From assembly GCA_030686995.1 (NCBI GenBank), contig CM060695.1:101336871-101400870 (forward strand): a DNA stretch of 64,000 nt, read 5' to 3'. This document shows, one piece after another, positions 33,901 through 45,728 of this stretch (the first letter of the stretch is position 1; each line of letters opens with the position of its first letter). This DNA comes from Artemisia argyi. Taxonomy: Eukaryota > Streptophyta > Magnoliopsida > Asterales > Asteraceae. A program made the position numbers and the translations under genes. Under the pieces are notes generated by a model. That model did no database searches, was not told the origin of the DNA, and was given only the letters and a program-made list of their open reading frames with translations.

Positions 33901-34708
33901 TTTTTGGATTATGTGGAAGAGGAGGGGACATGGAGAGGTGAAGGTGAGTTGGAGGTATGGTTGTTTGCAGTAGCAGGTTGGGGGGGGGGGGGAGGAAGTC
34001 AAATGGTTTGACTTGGGGGAGTTAATAAAATGGACGGGGTGGTTTTTTATTTTAAGTGAGGTGGGCTGGTGAGTGAGATGGGCTGGTGAATGAGATGGGC
34101 CAAGGTGGATGTTTGGGCCTGGAGTGATAAGGAGGATGGGCTGTGGTTGTGTTTTGGGTTTGGTTTAGTGTTTGGTTTGGGTTTGAGTTATTAAGGGTCC
34201 GGTTGGTTTAGTAGTGAATAACAAGGACCAAAAATGAAATTCTACCAAACATGAGGGGCTGTAGATGTAGGTTTTCCAAAGTATTCACAAGGACCATTGT
34301 TGCCAAACTCCAATGATACAAGGACCATAAACAAATTTTTCCATTTAAAAATCCCAGGGACCTTTTCTGCAAATTTTCAAACTCCAGGGGACCAAACATG
34401 TAGATTTTCCAAACTTTTCACCCAAAGTCCATTTTTGATAACTTTTGATTTTTGAAGGACTTGGGTTAACTTTTCTTTCAAAATAAATGCATAGGGACTA
34501 TTTTTGACAAATTTTGAAGCTTGGGGGACTGAAATTGCCAATATTGCAAACTTTGATCATTTTTCATTTGTTTTTGCTCATTTTGCATTTAAAACACATA
34601 AAACACAATCCCTGGGATAATTTTAGTATTTTGATGACTTTTTGATTGTTTTTGTATGTTTTGGCAGTTTAAATACGACAAAAATGATGAGTGTTTGAGC
34701 ACTCATCA
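30938..34708 (-). repeat. Athila 3' LTR
   Basis: Pairs with 41978-45728. It ends in a perfect hairpin TGATGAGTG..CACTCATCA (34685-34708). It carries one more copy of an 18-bp GGGCTGGTGAGTGAGAT-type repeat (about 34,070-34,100) than the other LTR, plus a G run near 33,980. No gene inside. Confidence 0.95.
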
Positions 34709-34723
34709 ATCCCCCACACTAGA
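34709..34723 (-). other. Polypurine tract of Athila
   Basis: The minus strand reads CTAGTGTGGGGGAT directly before the 3' LTR. Two near copies (CTAAGTGTGGGGGA) lie upstream at 35280-35292 and 35489-35502. Confidence 0.8.
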
Positions 34724-34762
34724 CTATTGCTAGTCCCTAGCAATCTTTTTGGAAAACTTGAT

Positions 34763-35190
34763 GGATTTGAAATCTCTTTACCAAATGCCATCACTTCTGG
34801 GGTAGCCAAATGTTTCGATTCAAATAAGAACTATGGTCCACTTGATAACCATGTGATTTTTAGCAAACCACCAGCTTTCAACAGTTTTGATTTGTCTTTA
34901 CCAAGAGCCGTTTGCTCCTGGACTAGCCAACTCTTGATGGACACAGTCAACATCTTGGTGAGCTGATTACCAATTATGGTTTTTCCACTGCCTTTACCAT
35001 AAGCCATAATCTTGCGGGCTAGCCAACTCATTCACTTTTTAAGATATGGCGAGTTGAGGTACCATACAATTTTGGGCAAATTGCAAACCGTCAACGGATT
35101 TAAGTTATCTTTACCAAGAGCTGTTTGCTCCTGGATTAGCCAATCCCTTTGTCGGTTAGACATGGCGGACTGATAACCACAAAAATTTTG
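34763..35190 (-). repeat. Athila 3'-UTR tandem repeats shared with the copia element
   Basis: Four diverged units of about 100-115 bp, each with a TCTTTACCAAGAGCCGTTTG-type core, a CTAGCCAACTC word and a GAT.ACCA word. They start near 34763, 34880, 34979 and 35095. Order and flanks correspond to 16932-17400. The zone lies between pol and the PPT and has no coding frame. Confidence 0.85.
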
Positions 35191-35600
35191 AAATAAAGTG
35201 AAAAATTTTTGAAAATTTTGGCCAAAAACGGGGGTACTAGAAGATATATTTTGATAAAATTCGCTAGAATTCCCCCCCTCCCCCACACTTAGAAATGAAT
35301 ATTGTCCTCAATATTCAAAGTCCCGGCTATTATGCCGACTCTTTGAACGTAAAAAGCTAATATTCGAATCTAACTGTGGAAACACCATATTTCACTTTAT
35401 TTCTATATATACACATCTTTATTTATTTTTTATTTTTTTTGGAACTTATATACATATATATATTTTCAAACAGCGGGGGGTTGGCCATTCCCCCACACTT
35501 AGATGGTAGAAAGTAGAAAGAAATCAGAGCTACGGGTGAAAACCCGTATTGTGCTATTGTTTTTGTTCATCGAGTCGCTAGCTTGACTCAATCCCCAAAT
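35191..35600 (-). other. Athila 3' spacer with two extra PPT-like blocks
   Basis: Non-coding between integrase and the tandem repeats. CCCCCACACTTAG occurs at 35280-35292 and again at 35490-35502. AT-rich TATATA stretches lie near 35,450. No env-like frame is present. Confidence 0.6.
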
Positions 35601-36992
35601 TCAATTGTCCTTGGAGAAAGTTTGGAGATCCGGGACAACCATGGATGGTATGTCCTCTCCAAAGTAATGTTTCAAATGATGCCCATTCACTTTGAAATTC
35701 GGACCGTCATTTTGAGATAATTCGACGGTGCCATAAGGATAAACCTTAGCGATAGTGAATGGGCCAGTCCATCGGGTCTTAAGCTTTCCCGAGAAGATCT
35801 TGAGTCTAGAGTTGAAAAGAAGGACTCGATCACCAACGTTAAAAACGCGGTTCTTGATTTTTGAGTCATGAATGTTCTTTGTCTTTTCTTTATAGATCAA
35901 AGAGTTCTCGTAAGCTTGATCACGAAGTTCATTTAATTCATTCAGTTGAACTTTCCGATGATCACCCCCATTTTTGAGGTCAAAATTTGCATGCTTGAGG
36001 GCCCAATAGGCTTTATGCTCAAGCTCGATCGGAAGATGGCACGCTTTCCCGTACAGAAGTTTGTAAGGCGTACACCCAATGGTTGTTTTGTAAGCCGTAC
36101 GGAAAGCCCAAAGTGCATCATCTAATTTATCCGACCACGATGCACGATTTTCACCTACGGTTCTTTCTAAAATTCTCTTAATTCCTCGATTGGAAACTTC
36201 TACTTGTCCGCTTGTTTGTGGGTGGTACGCAGTAGAAAGACGGTGAGTTACACCATACTTTTGCATGACTTTATCAAATTTGTCATTGCAAAAATGCGTA
36301 CCACGATCACTGATAATAGCACGTGGAGTTCCAAATCGAGCGAAAAGAGCTTTAAAAAATTTCACAACTACTCGGGCATCATTTGTGGGTAAAGCTTTCG
36401 CTTTAACCCATTTTGACAAGTAGTCAACAGCCACGAGTATGTATTTGTTGCCATGAGAAGACGAAAATCGCCCCATAAAATCGATGCCCCAAACGTCAAA
36501 GATTTCACAAACTTGAATTGCATTTTGAGGCATTTCATTTTTTTGTGAAATATTCCCGTGACGTTGACAAGCGTCACAGAATTTGACTAATTCCTAGGCA
36601 TCCTTGTAAATCGAGGGCCAAAAGAAACCAGAGTCAAACACCTTTTTGGCGGTGTAGTTTGGATTGTGGTGGCCCCCCGTGGGACCAGCATGGCAAACCT
36701 TAAGAATTTTAGTGGCTTCTTGGCCATAAACACACCGCCAGATGACTTGATCCGCACATATTTTGAAAAGATAGGGGTCATCCCAGAAGTAATGTTTTAC
36801 ATCTTTGAAGAATTTATTTTTCTGTTGGGACGACATCCCTTTCACCACAAAGTTACCCGCAAGGTAGTTTGCAAAGTCGGCAAACCATGGGGTAATAGAG
36901 TCTCCACGAAAGGTAACCGCATTGAGTGTCTCGAGAGGGAATGTTTCATTAATTTCTTTCCTCTCGAAGACATCTTGGTGGGGGTTTTCCAA
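35601..36992 (-). pseudogene. Athila integrase
   Basis: The first part (36594-36992) carries the zinc-finger region with [20 protein letters not shown] and ends in a stop (36594-36596) just before the second Cys pair [10 protein letters not shown]. The second part (35601-36533) has the DDE core: [10 protein letters not shown] (D), [12 protein letters not shown] (D), [10 protein letters not shown] (E). A C-terminal part follows with [20 protein letters not shown] and [11 protein letters not shown]. The three catalytic acids are present, but the nonsense codon in the HHCC finger separates the halves. It would integrate the Athila cDNA. Confidence 0.93.
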
Positions 36993-37012
36993 TCGGGAGA
37001 GATGATCAGCAG

Positions 37013-38712
37013 CTAGGTTCTCAGCTCCTTTTTTTTATCACGAATAATGATATCAAATTCCTGTAGGAGGAGAACCCAACGGAGAAGCCTCGGCTTTGCA
37101 TCTTGTTTTGCAAAAAGGTACTTCAAAGCCGAGTGATCCGTATACACTATGCTTTTGGTCAATATCAAGTATGGCCGGAATTTTTCAAAGGCATACACCA
37201 CAGCTAATAATTCTTTTTCAGTGGTGGTGTAATGACTTTGAGCCTCGGTCATTGTCTTGCTTGCATAGTGTATAGGCTGAAAGTGTTTTGTTTTTCATTG
37301 CCCCAAGACTGCCCCTATCGCATAATCACTATCATCACACATGAGCTCGAAGGGCAAGTCCCAATCGGGGGTAACAAGAATCGGTGCCTCAGTAAGCTTT
37401 TTCTTTAATGTTTCAAAAGCTTCGATGCACTCGGGGGAGAAGATAAAAGGAGCATCCTTTTCGAGGAGATGGGTCATAGGCCGGGCGATTTTAGAAAAAT
37501 CTTGAATAAACCTACGATAGAAACCGGCATGACCCAAAAAGCTCCTAATACCCTTGACGGTAGTGGGATGAGGTAATTTTGCGATGACATCAACTTTGGC
37601 TCTGTCAACCTCAATCCCGTTCTTTGAAATTTTATGGCCGAGGACAATGCCCTCTTTGACCATAAAGTGACTCTTCTCCCAATTTAGACATAACTTTGTG
37701 TCTTCACAACGTTTTAGCATGCTGTCTAAATGGGAGAGACATGATTGAAATGAATCCCCAATGACCGAAAAATCGTCCATAAAGACCTCCATAGTTTTCC
37801 CGATCATGTCAGAAAATATGGTCATCATACATCTTTGAAACGTGCCCGGAGCATTACATAAGCCAAATGGCATACGTTTATAAGCAAAAGTTCCATAGGG
37901 GCACGTGAAAGTGGTCTTTTCCTGATCTTGCGGATAAATGGGAATCTGAAAGTAACCCGAGAAACCATCGAGGAAGCAATAATACTCATTCCCCGCTAAT
38001 CTCTCGAGCATCTGATCCATAAAGGGCAAAGGAAAATGATCTTTACGAGTGGCGTCATTTAACTTGCAATAGTCAATGCAGACACGCCATCCCGTAACCA
38101 ATCGAGTTCGAATCAACTCATTTTCCTCGTTTGTGACAATAGTAATGCCACCCTTTTTTGGAACACAATGAATTGGGCTAACCCAAGGACTGTCCGAGAT
38201 AGGGTAAATCAATCCGGCATCAAGAAGTTTTAAAACTTCTTGTTTGATTACCTCATGAATTTTTGGATTCACCCTTCTTTGTTGTTGGACTGCAGGTTTG
38301 AAGTCGTCCTCCATTAAAATCTTGTGGATACAAAATTCAGGGTCAATGCCCTTGATGTCGGAGAGTCGCCAAGCAATTGCTTGTTTATGTGACTTCAAAA
38401 CCTTTATGAGAGCAGCCTTTTCCTCAACACTTAAATCTTTGGCAATTATGACGGGTAATTTATCATCACCCTCCAGAAATGCATACTCATGATGAGGCGG
38501 CAAGTCCTTAAGTTCAACCTCAGGGAAGTCATCAGTTTTCTCAACATTTTTGACTTCCTCTTTATAAAGTGTTTGTGGTAAAACAGGAAGAGGAGAGGGA
38601 TCTTCGTTTAATAATTTCTCAAGTAGGAGAATATCCCTCTCGAGGTCAATCTCTTGGTTATCGATTCCATCGGGAATCGAGTCACTTTTGAGAAAGGCCT
38701 CAAATTTCTTCT
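37013..38712 (-). pseudogene. Athila reverse transcriptase and RNase H
   Basis: An upstream part reads LERDILLLEKLLNEDPSPLP and LPPHHEYAFLEGDDKLPVII, the usual Athila lead-in. RT follows with VHCVPKKGGITIV, VCIDYCKLNDATRKDHFPLP, FLDGFSGYFQIPI, MPFGLCNAPGTFQRCM and the active site VFMDDFSV, then FLGHAGFYRRFI. RNase H holds PFELMCDDSDYAIGAVLGQ, a TGA stop (37295-37297), then [17 protein letters not shown] and [12 protein letters not shown]. The frame is lost in a T run near 37,025 just before integrase, and another stop lies near 38,711. The catalytic MDD is kept. Confidence 0.94.
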
Positions 38713-38900
38713 AAGATGAAGTCACTTCCCTCAAACGGAGTGAGGGAAGGAGAAGAATTGGCTATGATGGGATGAGAAGATTGAGTGAGATTTTCACTCG
38801 AAGAAATATCAATGAAACCTAGAATCTCTTGAGCGTACTCCTCAGCAGCTACATCGATGACATCTATTCGGTTTACCGATTCAAAGTCATAATTAGAGGA
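38713..38900 (-). other. Athila linker between protease and RT
   Basis: Short stretch of broken frame between the protease stop (38901) and the pol lead-in. Nothing else is seen. Confidence 0.4.
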
Positions 38901-39717
38901 TTACCTCGAAGTTTGATCAAGGTTGAAGGTAATGGCTTCCGTTCCAACACGCAATGCGATCTCTTGCTCAAATACATCGATGAGAGCACGCCCAGTTCTA
39001 AGGAATCCCCTTCCAAGAATGAGAGGGACCCTTGAATCGGCATCAAAGTCAACAATCACAAAATCTGCCGGAAAATGGAACTTTCCCACTCTAACAAACA
39101 CGTCCTCGACAATGCCAAGTGGACAAGAAATTGTACGATCAGCAAGCTCTAAAGTTATGCACGTAGGAGTAAGTTCGGGAATAGAGAGTTTCTTCCACAT
39201 AGAATATGGCATCAGGTTAATGCTAGCACCTAGATCGGCCAAGGCGAAGCATTCAACCATACCCGGAAAAGTACAAGGAATGAGAAATTTCCCGGGGTCT
39301 CCAAGCTTTTCAGGAAGCTTTTTCAAAAGAACTGCAGAGCAGTTCTCATTCAGAGGAGTTCTTGCCATCTCAAAGAGTTTTTCCTTATTACTTAACAGAT
39401 TTTTGATTGTCGATGCAAACTTGGGCATCAAGAGAATAGCATCCGCGAAGCTAATGTCAAAGTTCAAATCTTGGAAGATTTGGAAAAATTTATCCATTTG
39501 GCGATTAGCTTTTTCGCGGAGCTTTTGTTCACTGAGACGTGATGGATAAGGGAATAGAAGTTTTGGATTTAGGGTTGTCCACTGGAGTTTCTGGTGGTTC
39601 AAAGACAACTCCAGGCTTACATCTGGTTTCAGGAATAACCTGAGGTTGGACGTGTGCTGTACTTCGTGAGCAAGTAGGTTGCACCTTGTCCTTTGTCACC
39701 TCAGGTTCACGTTCCAC
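38901..39717 (-). pseudogene. Athila aspartic protease region
   Basis: The frame 38901-39608 encodes FFQIFQDLNFDISFADAILL, MARTPLNENCSAVLLKKLPE, then the catalytic motif FALADLGASINLMPYSMW (D in DLGA, Athila form), PLILGRGFLRTGRALIDV and a stop after DQTSR. The preceding part (39529-39717; MEREPEVTKDK) is the Gag-protease linker in a different frame, so a frameshift separates them near 39,560. The protease would process Gag-Pol. Confidence 0.9.
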
Positions 39718-41429
39718 TACCTTTGGAGGAGAGGAAGAAGGGGTAGTAGGAATCGCAGGTTCATCATATGAAGTAACACTTCGTGTTGTGATCGCCTTAG
39801 CATCGCCCCTCGGGTTAGCGATCGTGTTGAGCCCGAGGGTTGATCATTTAAAGACTTGTTAATGTCTGCGATCTGAGTCATTATCACTTTGTTCATCTCC
39901 TCCTGAGATTTCATGAATTGTTTCAACAACTCATCGTTTAATGGGCCAGTTGGGACAATTGCTCGAGTTTGGTTAGGAGGAGCTGGATTAGGGAAATGCT
40001 GAGTAGTAGGAGTGATGGCTTGATTTTGATTGGGAAAGTTCCGGACCCGGTTATTTTGATGGGAACCGTGGTTTTGAAAATTTCCCTGATGTTGGTTGCC
40101 ATATCCATGAGAGTTGTTTCCCTGAAAGTTGTTTTGACCTTGGTTTCGATTATAGTTTCCTTGATTTTGGAAACCTTGGTTTTGATTAGGATGGAAACCC
40201 TGGTTTTGGTTTTGACTGACATTTCCCGGATTTTGGTAACCTTGGTTTGTTCGATTCTGATTTTGGTTCTGGTTACGATTGATTTGGACATTATTGTTTT
40301 GATTGAAACCGGGTGGTCCAAGGAAATTGTTAGAACGATAGCTTAGAAGATTGCGGTCCCCTTGCGGTTGGTAGCCATTACCTCCCGAATTATAGGAACC
40401 CTGAGCAGCGTATACGTTCTCTTGAGTGTAGCCACCGGTGGCTGGACACTCGAAGTAGGGATGTGGACCTCCACAAGTTTCACAACTTTGATTTACAGCT
40501 TTGGCTTGTTGATTTTGAACTTGTTGATTTTGCATAGTTTGGTTCATTCTCAACATAGCCGTAGAGATATCATCCATCCTTTTAGCGAGAACCGCTATTT
40601 TAGAGGATGAGGATGCTGGAGTGATAGAACTACATGACGCATCCCTCTCGGCTGAGGAATCCCAAAAGTTATGGTGAGCAGTCATGTTCTCAATGAGGTC
40701 GTAGCACTCTTCTGGACGCCTTTTCATAAAGATCCCTCCAGCAGCAGCATTGAGGATATCTCAGTGTCTCAAGGTCAAACCATTATAGAAGGTATCTATA
40801 ATGGTGACTTGCAACATATTGTGGTTAGGACACCGATCAATCGCAAGCTTATAGCGTTCCCAAGCTTCAAATAAAGATTCGTTGGGAAGCTGACGAAAGT
40901 TGCTAATGTCATTACGCAACTTGGTAACCATGGATGGTGGAAAGTATTTGGCTAAAAATTTAGTGACCATCTCATCGATAGTGTGAATCGAATTTTTGGG
41001 AAGTCGATCAAACCATGTAGTGGCATGATGAGTCAGAGAATAGGGGAAGAGGCATAGACGAAGGGCATCATCGGTGACACCGTTTTGCTTCATGCTTTGG
41101 GTGATGATAGGATATTTATCAAGATACTTGTTTGCTTCGTCACCAGGTAAACCATGGAATTGGCATGAATTCTGGACTTGTTGTATCATATGATGCTTAA
41201 GTCCAAAATCAGTGGCCGCAATGTCAAGGGAAGCAATGGGTCCTCCCCTTCCTTGCATCGTGGGTTGACACAACTCCTCCATCGTTCGGAGATCAGGAGC
41301 TGCATCATCCTTGGGTGGTTCTAGGTTGTCGTTTCCGTCCATTTTCGGAACTGGATCCTCAACAATAGGACGTAACTCAGTTATGTTTCTTAGTTGACGA
41401 TTTCGTTTCGATTGTGAACGAGTGCGCAT
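39718..41429 (-). pseudogene. Athila Gag
   Basis: Starts MRTRSQSKRNRQLRNITELR. The capsid region holds LRLCLFPYSLTHHATTWFDR, TKFLAKYFPPSMVTKLRNDI and NESLFEAWERYKLAIDRCPN. A TGA stop (40761-40763) falls in TLRH(.)DILNAAAGG. The frame continues with KRRPEECYDLIENMTAHH, a CETCGGPHPYFEC zinc knuckle and a long Asn/Gln-rich stretch (about 39,990-40,330) before running out near 39717. Gag packages element RNA. The Asn/Gln tract is typical of Athila Gag C-termini. Confidence 0.92.
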
Positions 41430-41954
41430 GCACTAACACAAAATTTCAATAAAACAAGATCGAGGCAAATCAACAGTGAACTTAAACCAATAATCACAAG
41501 CAAGTGGCTTCTTTAAGAAAGATACACCACTCACAGGGATACAAAGGCAAGTTTTAAATCTTTGGTTTGGGAACTTATTATGTCCACACCCCCAGTTGGT
41601 AGGTGTTCTGTCTTGGTTTGCGACGGTTTGTTTTTATGTATTATTGTTATTCACAAGAAAAGACAGATGTTTTTAGGTTTTTGTGTATGGGTCAAAAACT
41701 TTTGGACAATATTTTTGTATCGTTTCGTTTACCAAAATCGTATTTCTTTAAGAATCACCTTAAAAGAAACACAATATAGACAACGTAACGATCTGTTTTG
41801 TTGTTTTTTATTTTTTTGGTGTTTTAACACTTTAGGAAAAGTGTTAATGACTTTTTTATGTTTTGATTTAAAATTTACAAAAGTGATGGTATTTGTACAG
41901 TGATGATGGTGAAATATCACTAATCTCAAAAGACGCTACAGAAACGCGCACACC
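41430..41954 (-). other. Athila 5' leader between PBS and gag
   Basis: A 525-bp untranslated leader. On the minus strand it has A-rich and purine-rich runs, and no frame of interest. It would hold packaging signals, which I cannot identify by eye. Confidence 0.5.
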
Positions 41955-41972
41955 TCCCCAGCAGCGGCGCCA
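41955..41972 (-). other. Athila primer-binding site
   Basis: The complement reads TGGCGCCGCTGCTGGGGA, close to the tRNA-Asp PBS used by Athila elements, five bases inside the 5' LTR. Confidence 0.85.
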
Positions 41973-41977
41973 AATTT

Positions 41978-44900
41978 TGATTGGCTCAGAAGTAGTCAAC
42001 TAAAGTCAACCACAAATGTGGTCAATATAGTCAAACTACCTAGACCAATGCTTCCGGGTAATATAGAGTATCACCAGGCGTTATGTCCCGACGAGGTGTG
42101 AATTGTGCTTTTGTGTGCTTGTGATCGGGTGATTATTCACAGAAAAGGGTTGTAATGAGAATTATTTGGAAATTATGAATAGAAATAGCTTAGGAAAGCT
42201 ATGTGAGTAATTACTGAAATTAAGATTAAGGAGGAACGAGCTAAAACCTAAAAATGTACGTTTTAATTAAAAACATACACTGACGAACGTGAAAGAAAGT
42301 ACAACTGATGAACTGAAAAGGCTACGAGTGTGAAATTATTATTTTTACAATCCTAATGAACAAAGAAAATTTTTAGAAAAAGAAAATTATTTTTACACTA
42401 TTTAATTATTTATTATTAATTAATTACTAATTACTTATTATTTAACTAATTATATTGATTTAAATTATTACAAATTACTAAAAAGACTTAGATAATTAAG
42501 AAGATTTTTATAAATCTACTTAACCATCACAGGAATCCTAAAAATTATAAAAAGTTGATTTTATGTATTTTTAAACTAATTTACTAATTAGTATTCTAAT
42601 TATTTATTAATTACCAATTAAACTAATTATATTATAAAAAAATAGAAAATGAACAGTAGAAATTCTAGAAAAATTCCTAAAAATGTTTTTACTTATATAA
42701 AAGCTAGAAAAATTATAAAAACTAGGTGTTACTTTATAAAATCTAATTATGCTATTTAATTATTTAATATTAATTAATAAGTAATTAAACTAAAATTAAT
42801 TCTAAAAACCACTAAATGACAAAAGAAAAATATGGAAAAATTTCTTAAATTAATTTAATATAAAAGAGATTTAATAAAAATATAAAAATGCTAGAGTGCT
42901 TATAAATAAGCTAAAAAGAAAATTAAAAATATAATTTCTATTAAATAGAAGCTATCACTAAAATTAAATTTGGTTTTTTGTGTTTTTTCTTTTTCCAAAC
43001 TATTTTTACACTAAAAACTAACAACTTTTATAAAAACACTTTTTATGAAACTCAGAAATAAGCACTTTTAGTGCTTATTAGTCCAACAGCTGACTTTCTT
43101 TGACTAGACAAGGAATTAAGCACAAATGATCTTATGTGGGGTCCACCATGGTGGATTTTGATTCAACTGAGTTATATGAACAAGTTTCGGCAAGATTCAC
43201 TTAAATAAGCTATGTGAATAAGCCAAAGAGACCAAAATAAGCACTTGCTTATTTAGAAATTGAGAAAGAAATGGGACAGATTTTTGAGGTTGTTTCAAGT
43301 GGGGTCCACAGGGTCTAAGGTCAAACTATTGGTCAAAACTTGAAGCTTGCCAGGAGGGGGGTTGGGAGAACCCAAAATGGATCAGTGGGACCCACTGAGG
43401 TGGCCACAATCAACCATCAAAAGTGTAGTGATGACTGGGTGGTCTGCTGCACAGGGCAGAGGTCTTGCCTTGCAGCCTACTTTGAGGGGCAGTTTGGTCC
43501 ACAAGAAAATTTACAAAATTATAACAAGTATGGGAATCTCAAGATTAGCTGGTAGATTAACCACCCAAGAAGTTTCAAAGCCTAAAATCAAACACAAAAA
43601 TCCATAAAATTCATGCAAGAAATGGGATTTTTGACCAATACACTTTTTGACTTTTGAATGAAAACTACTTGCTTTGACTTTGGTGAGATTAGATCTAGGT
43701 TTACTGATTAGTTATGATATTAGAAGTTACAAGAAAACTAAAATAAGCTAACTTGAACAATTTTGCAAAGATTTGAGTGGTAATGGTTCTCAAAAACCTA
43801 CACAGTCGACTGTGTAGGTGCAATTCACTATGATTTGACTTTTTAACTAATAAGGCCTGAGATTTTTAGTTTACTTATCCTATTTAGATCTAAGATGACC
43901 TGTTTCAACAACAATCAATAAACAAAACCAGCTCTGAGTCCCTTAAACCAGATCATCCAAACACTCCTTTATAAACTTGTAACTGAGATTTTCAAGGCTA
44001 ATAACCAATTCAAACCATGAAACTAAAATGTAAGCATTCATACTAGTATATTAAACTTAACTAAGTATGAAAACAAAAGCAAAAACAACAACTTAAAACT
44101 CACTAAAAAGCTAAAAATGGCAGTGAAGTTAACAACTATGAGAACAATGGAATTTTATCAAACCAACTAACAATATTAAGTTCTAAAAATACTTAAATAC
44201 ACTTAGTAAACAAAATTCACACAAATATGAACAAGAATAGTAGCTTATATAGTAAATAGGTAGAAATGGTAAAGTAAGCTTACAATTGCTTCCAAGAATA
44301 AAATCATGAACCAAGGACCAAGATTCAACCTATAGTCTCCCCTGAGACACTAAACCAAGTTTCCACAACTACTTTGCTTCCAATAGTGCTCTGAATTCCA
44401 GAAATCAAATCCACACCAACAGTTGACTTTTGTTGACCATTTGTTGTATTTTTGAAATTTGAAACTAAACCAAGTTTTAATGTTACTAAAAGCTTTTACA
44501 AGCTTTCTGGGAGCTTATATGTCTTATTTCAGTCCATCATAACAACTAAAACTAGCATTAACTCATAATTGAAATTTTGAAAGAAATTTGTACAAAATGA
44601 AATTCAAACTGAGATACTTGGATTCATTACTTAAAAAGATTCAAAATACACTTGATTGATTGAGTTTTACACTAGAAAACTTAAAAATTACAATAGAAAT
44701 TACAAACTTTGCTATTCGACCTAAAATTATGCTAAATTATACTAGATAGCCAACTCTCTTGCTTCCCTCTTCTATATATTGACTTCTTTGGTTGCCCACA
44801 TGCCTCTGATTAAATCCCATCAACAATTTCAGCCATTGGATCCTTTTAGAGCAATCTCAGCCTTTAAATATATTTTTGGCGCCAATTTCTCTTTCGCACT

Positions 44901-45728
44901 TTTTCTGAGTTAACTTGGAAGATTTTAGGGACAATTAAGGTTTTTTGGATTATGTGGAAGAGGAGGGGACATGGATAGGTGAAGGTGAGTTGGAGGTATG
45001 GTTGTTTGCAGTAGCAGGCTGGAGGGGGGGAGGAAGTCAAATGGTTTGACTTGGGGGAGTTAATAAAATGGACGGGGTGGTTTTTTATTTTAAGTGAGGT
45101 GGGCTGGTGAGTGAGATGGGCCAAGGTGGATGTTTGGGCCTGGAGTGATAAGGAGGATGGGCTGTGGTTGTGTTTTGGGTTTGGTTTAGTGTTTGGTTTG
45201 GGTTTGAGTTATTAAGGGTCTGGTTGGTTTAGTAGTGAGTAACAAGGACCAAAAATGAAATTCTACCAAACATGAGGGGCTGTAGATGTCGGTTTTCCAA
45301 AGTATTCACAAGGACCATTGTTGCCAAACTCCAATGATACAAGGACTATAAACAAATTTTTCCATTTAAAAATCCCAGGGACCTTTTTTGCAAATTTTCA
45401 AACTCCAGGGACCAAACATGTAGATTTTCCAAACTTTTCATCCAAAGTCCATTTTTGATAACTTTTGATTTTTGAAGGACTTGGGTTGACTTTTCTTTCA
45501 AAATAAATGCATAGGGACTATTTTTGACAAAATTTGAAGCTTGGGGGACTGAAACTGCCAATATTGCAAACTTTGATCATTTTTCATTTGTTTTTGCTCA
45601 TTTTGCATTTAAAACACATAAAACACAATCCCTGGGATAATTTCAGTATTTTGATGACTTTTTGATTGTTTTTGTATGGTTTGGCAGTTTAAATACGACA
45701 AAAATGATGAGTGTTTGAGCACTCATCA
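41978..45728 (-). repeat. Athila 5' LTR
   Basis: Pairs with 30938-34708; both ends match. Terminal hairpin at 45705-45728. Differences from the partner are scattered substitutions, small indels and one fewer copy of the 18-bp repeat near 45,110. Confidence 0.95.

Larger units (their letters stand above)
30938..45728 (-). mobile_element. Athila-type Ty3/gypsy element nested in the chromovirus
   Basis: LTRs of about 3.75 kb begin TGATTGGCTCAG and end ACTCATCA. A perfect 5-bp target duplication CTTAA flanks it (30933-30937 and 45729-45733). The PBS near 41955-41972 has the Athila tRNA-Asp form, and a PPT adjoins the left LTR. Order from right to left: gag, protease, RT, RNase H, integrase, then a long 3' spacer. 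No env-like ORF is seen. Several nonsense codons and a homopolymer frameshift break the polyprotein. By eye the first 165 bases of the two LTRs show about seven differences, so the insertion is fairly recent but not new. Confidence 0.95.

Noticed and set aside
38923..39549. 208-codon plus-strand frame opposite the Athila protease
   Set aside because: Antisense shadow of the conserved protease frame; no domain, and the sense strand explains the constraint. Similar shadows lie opposite the Athila, chromovirus and Tat coding regions.
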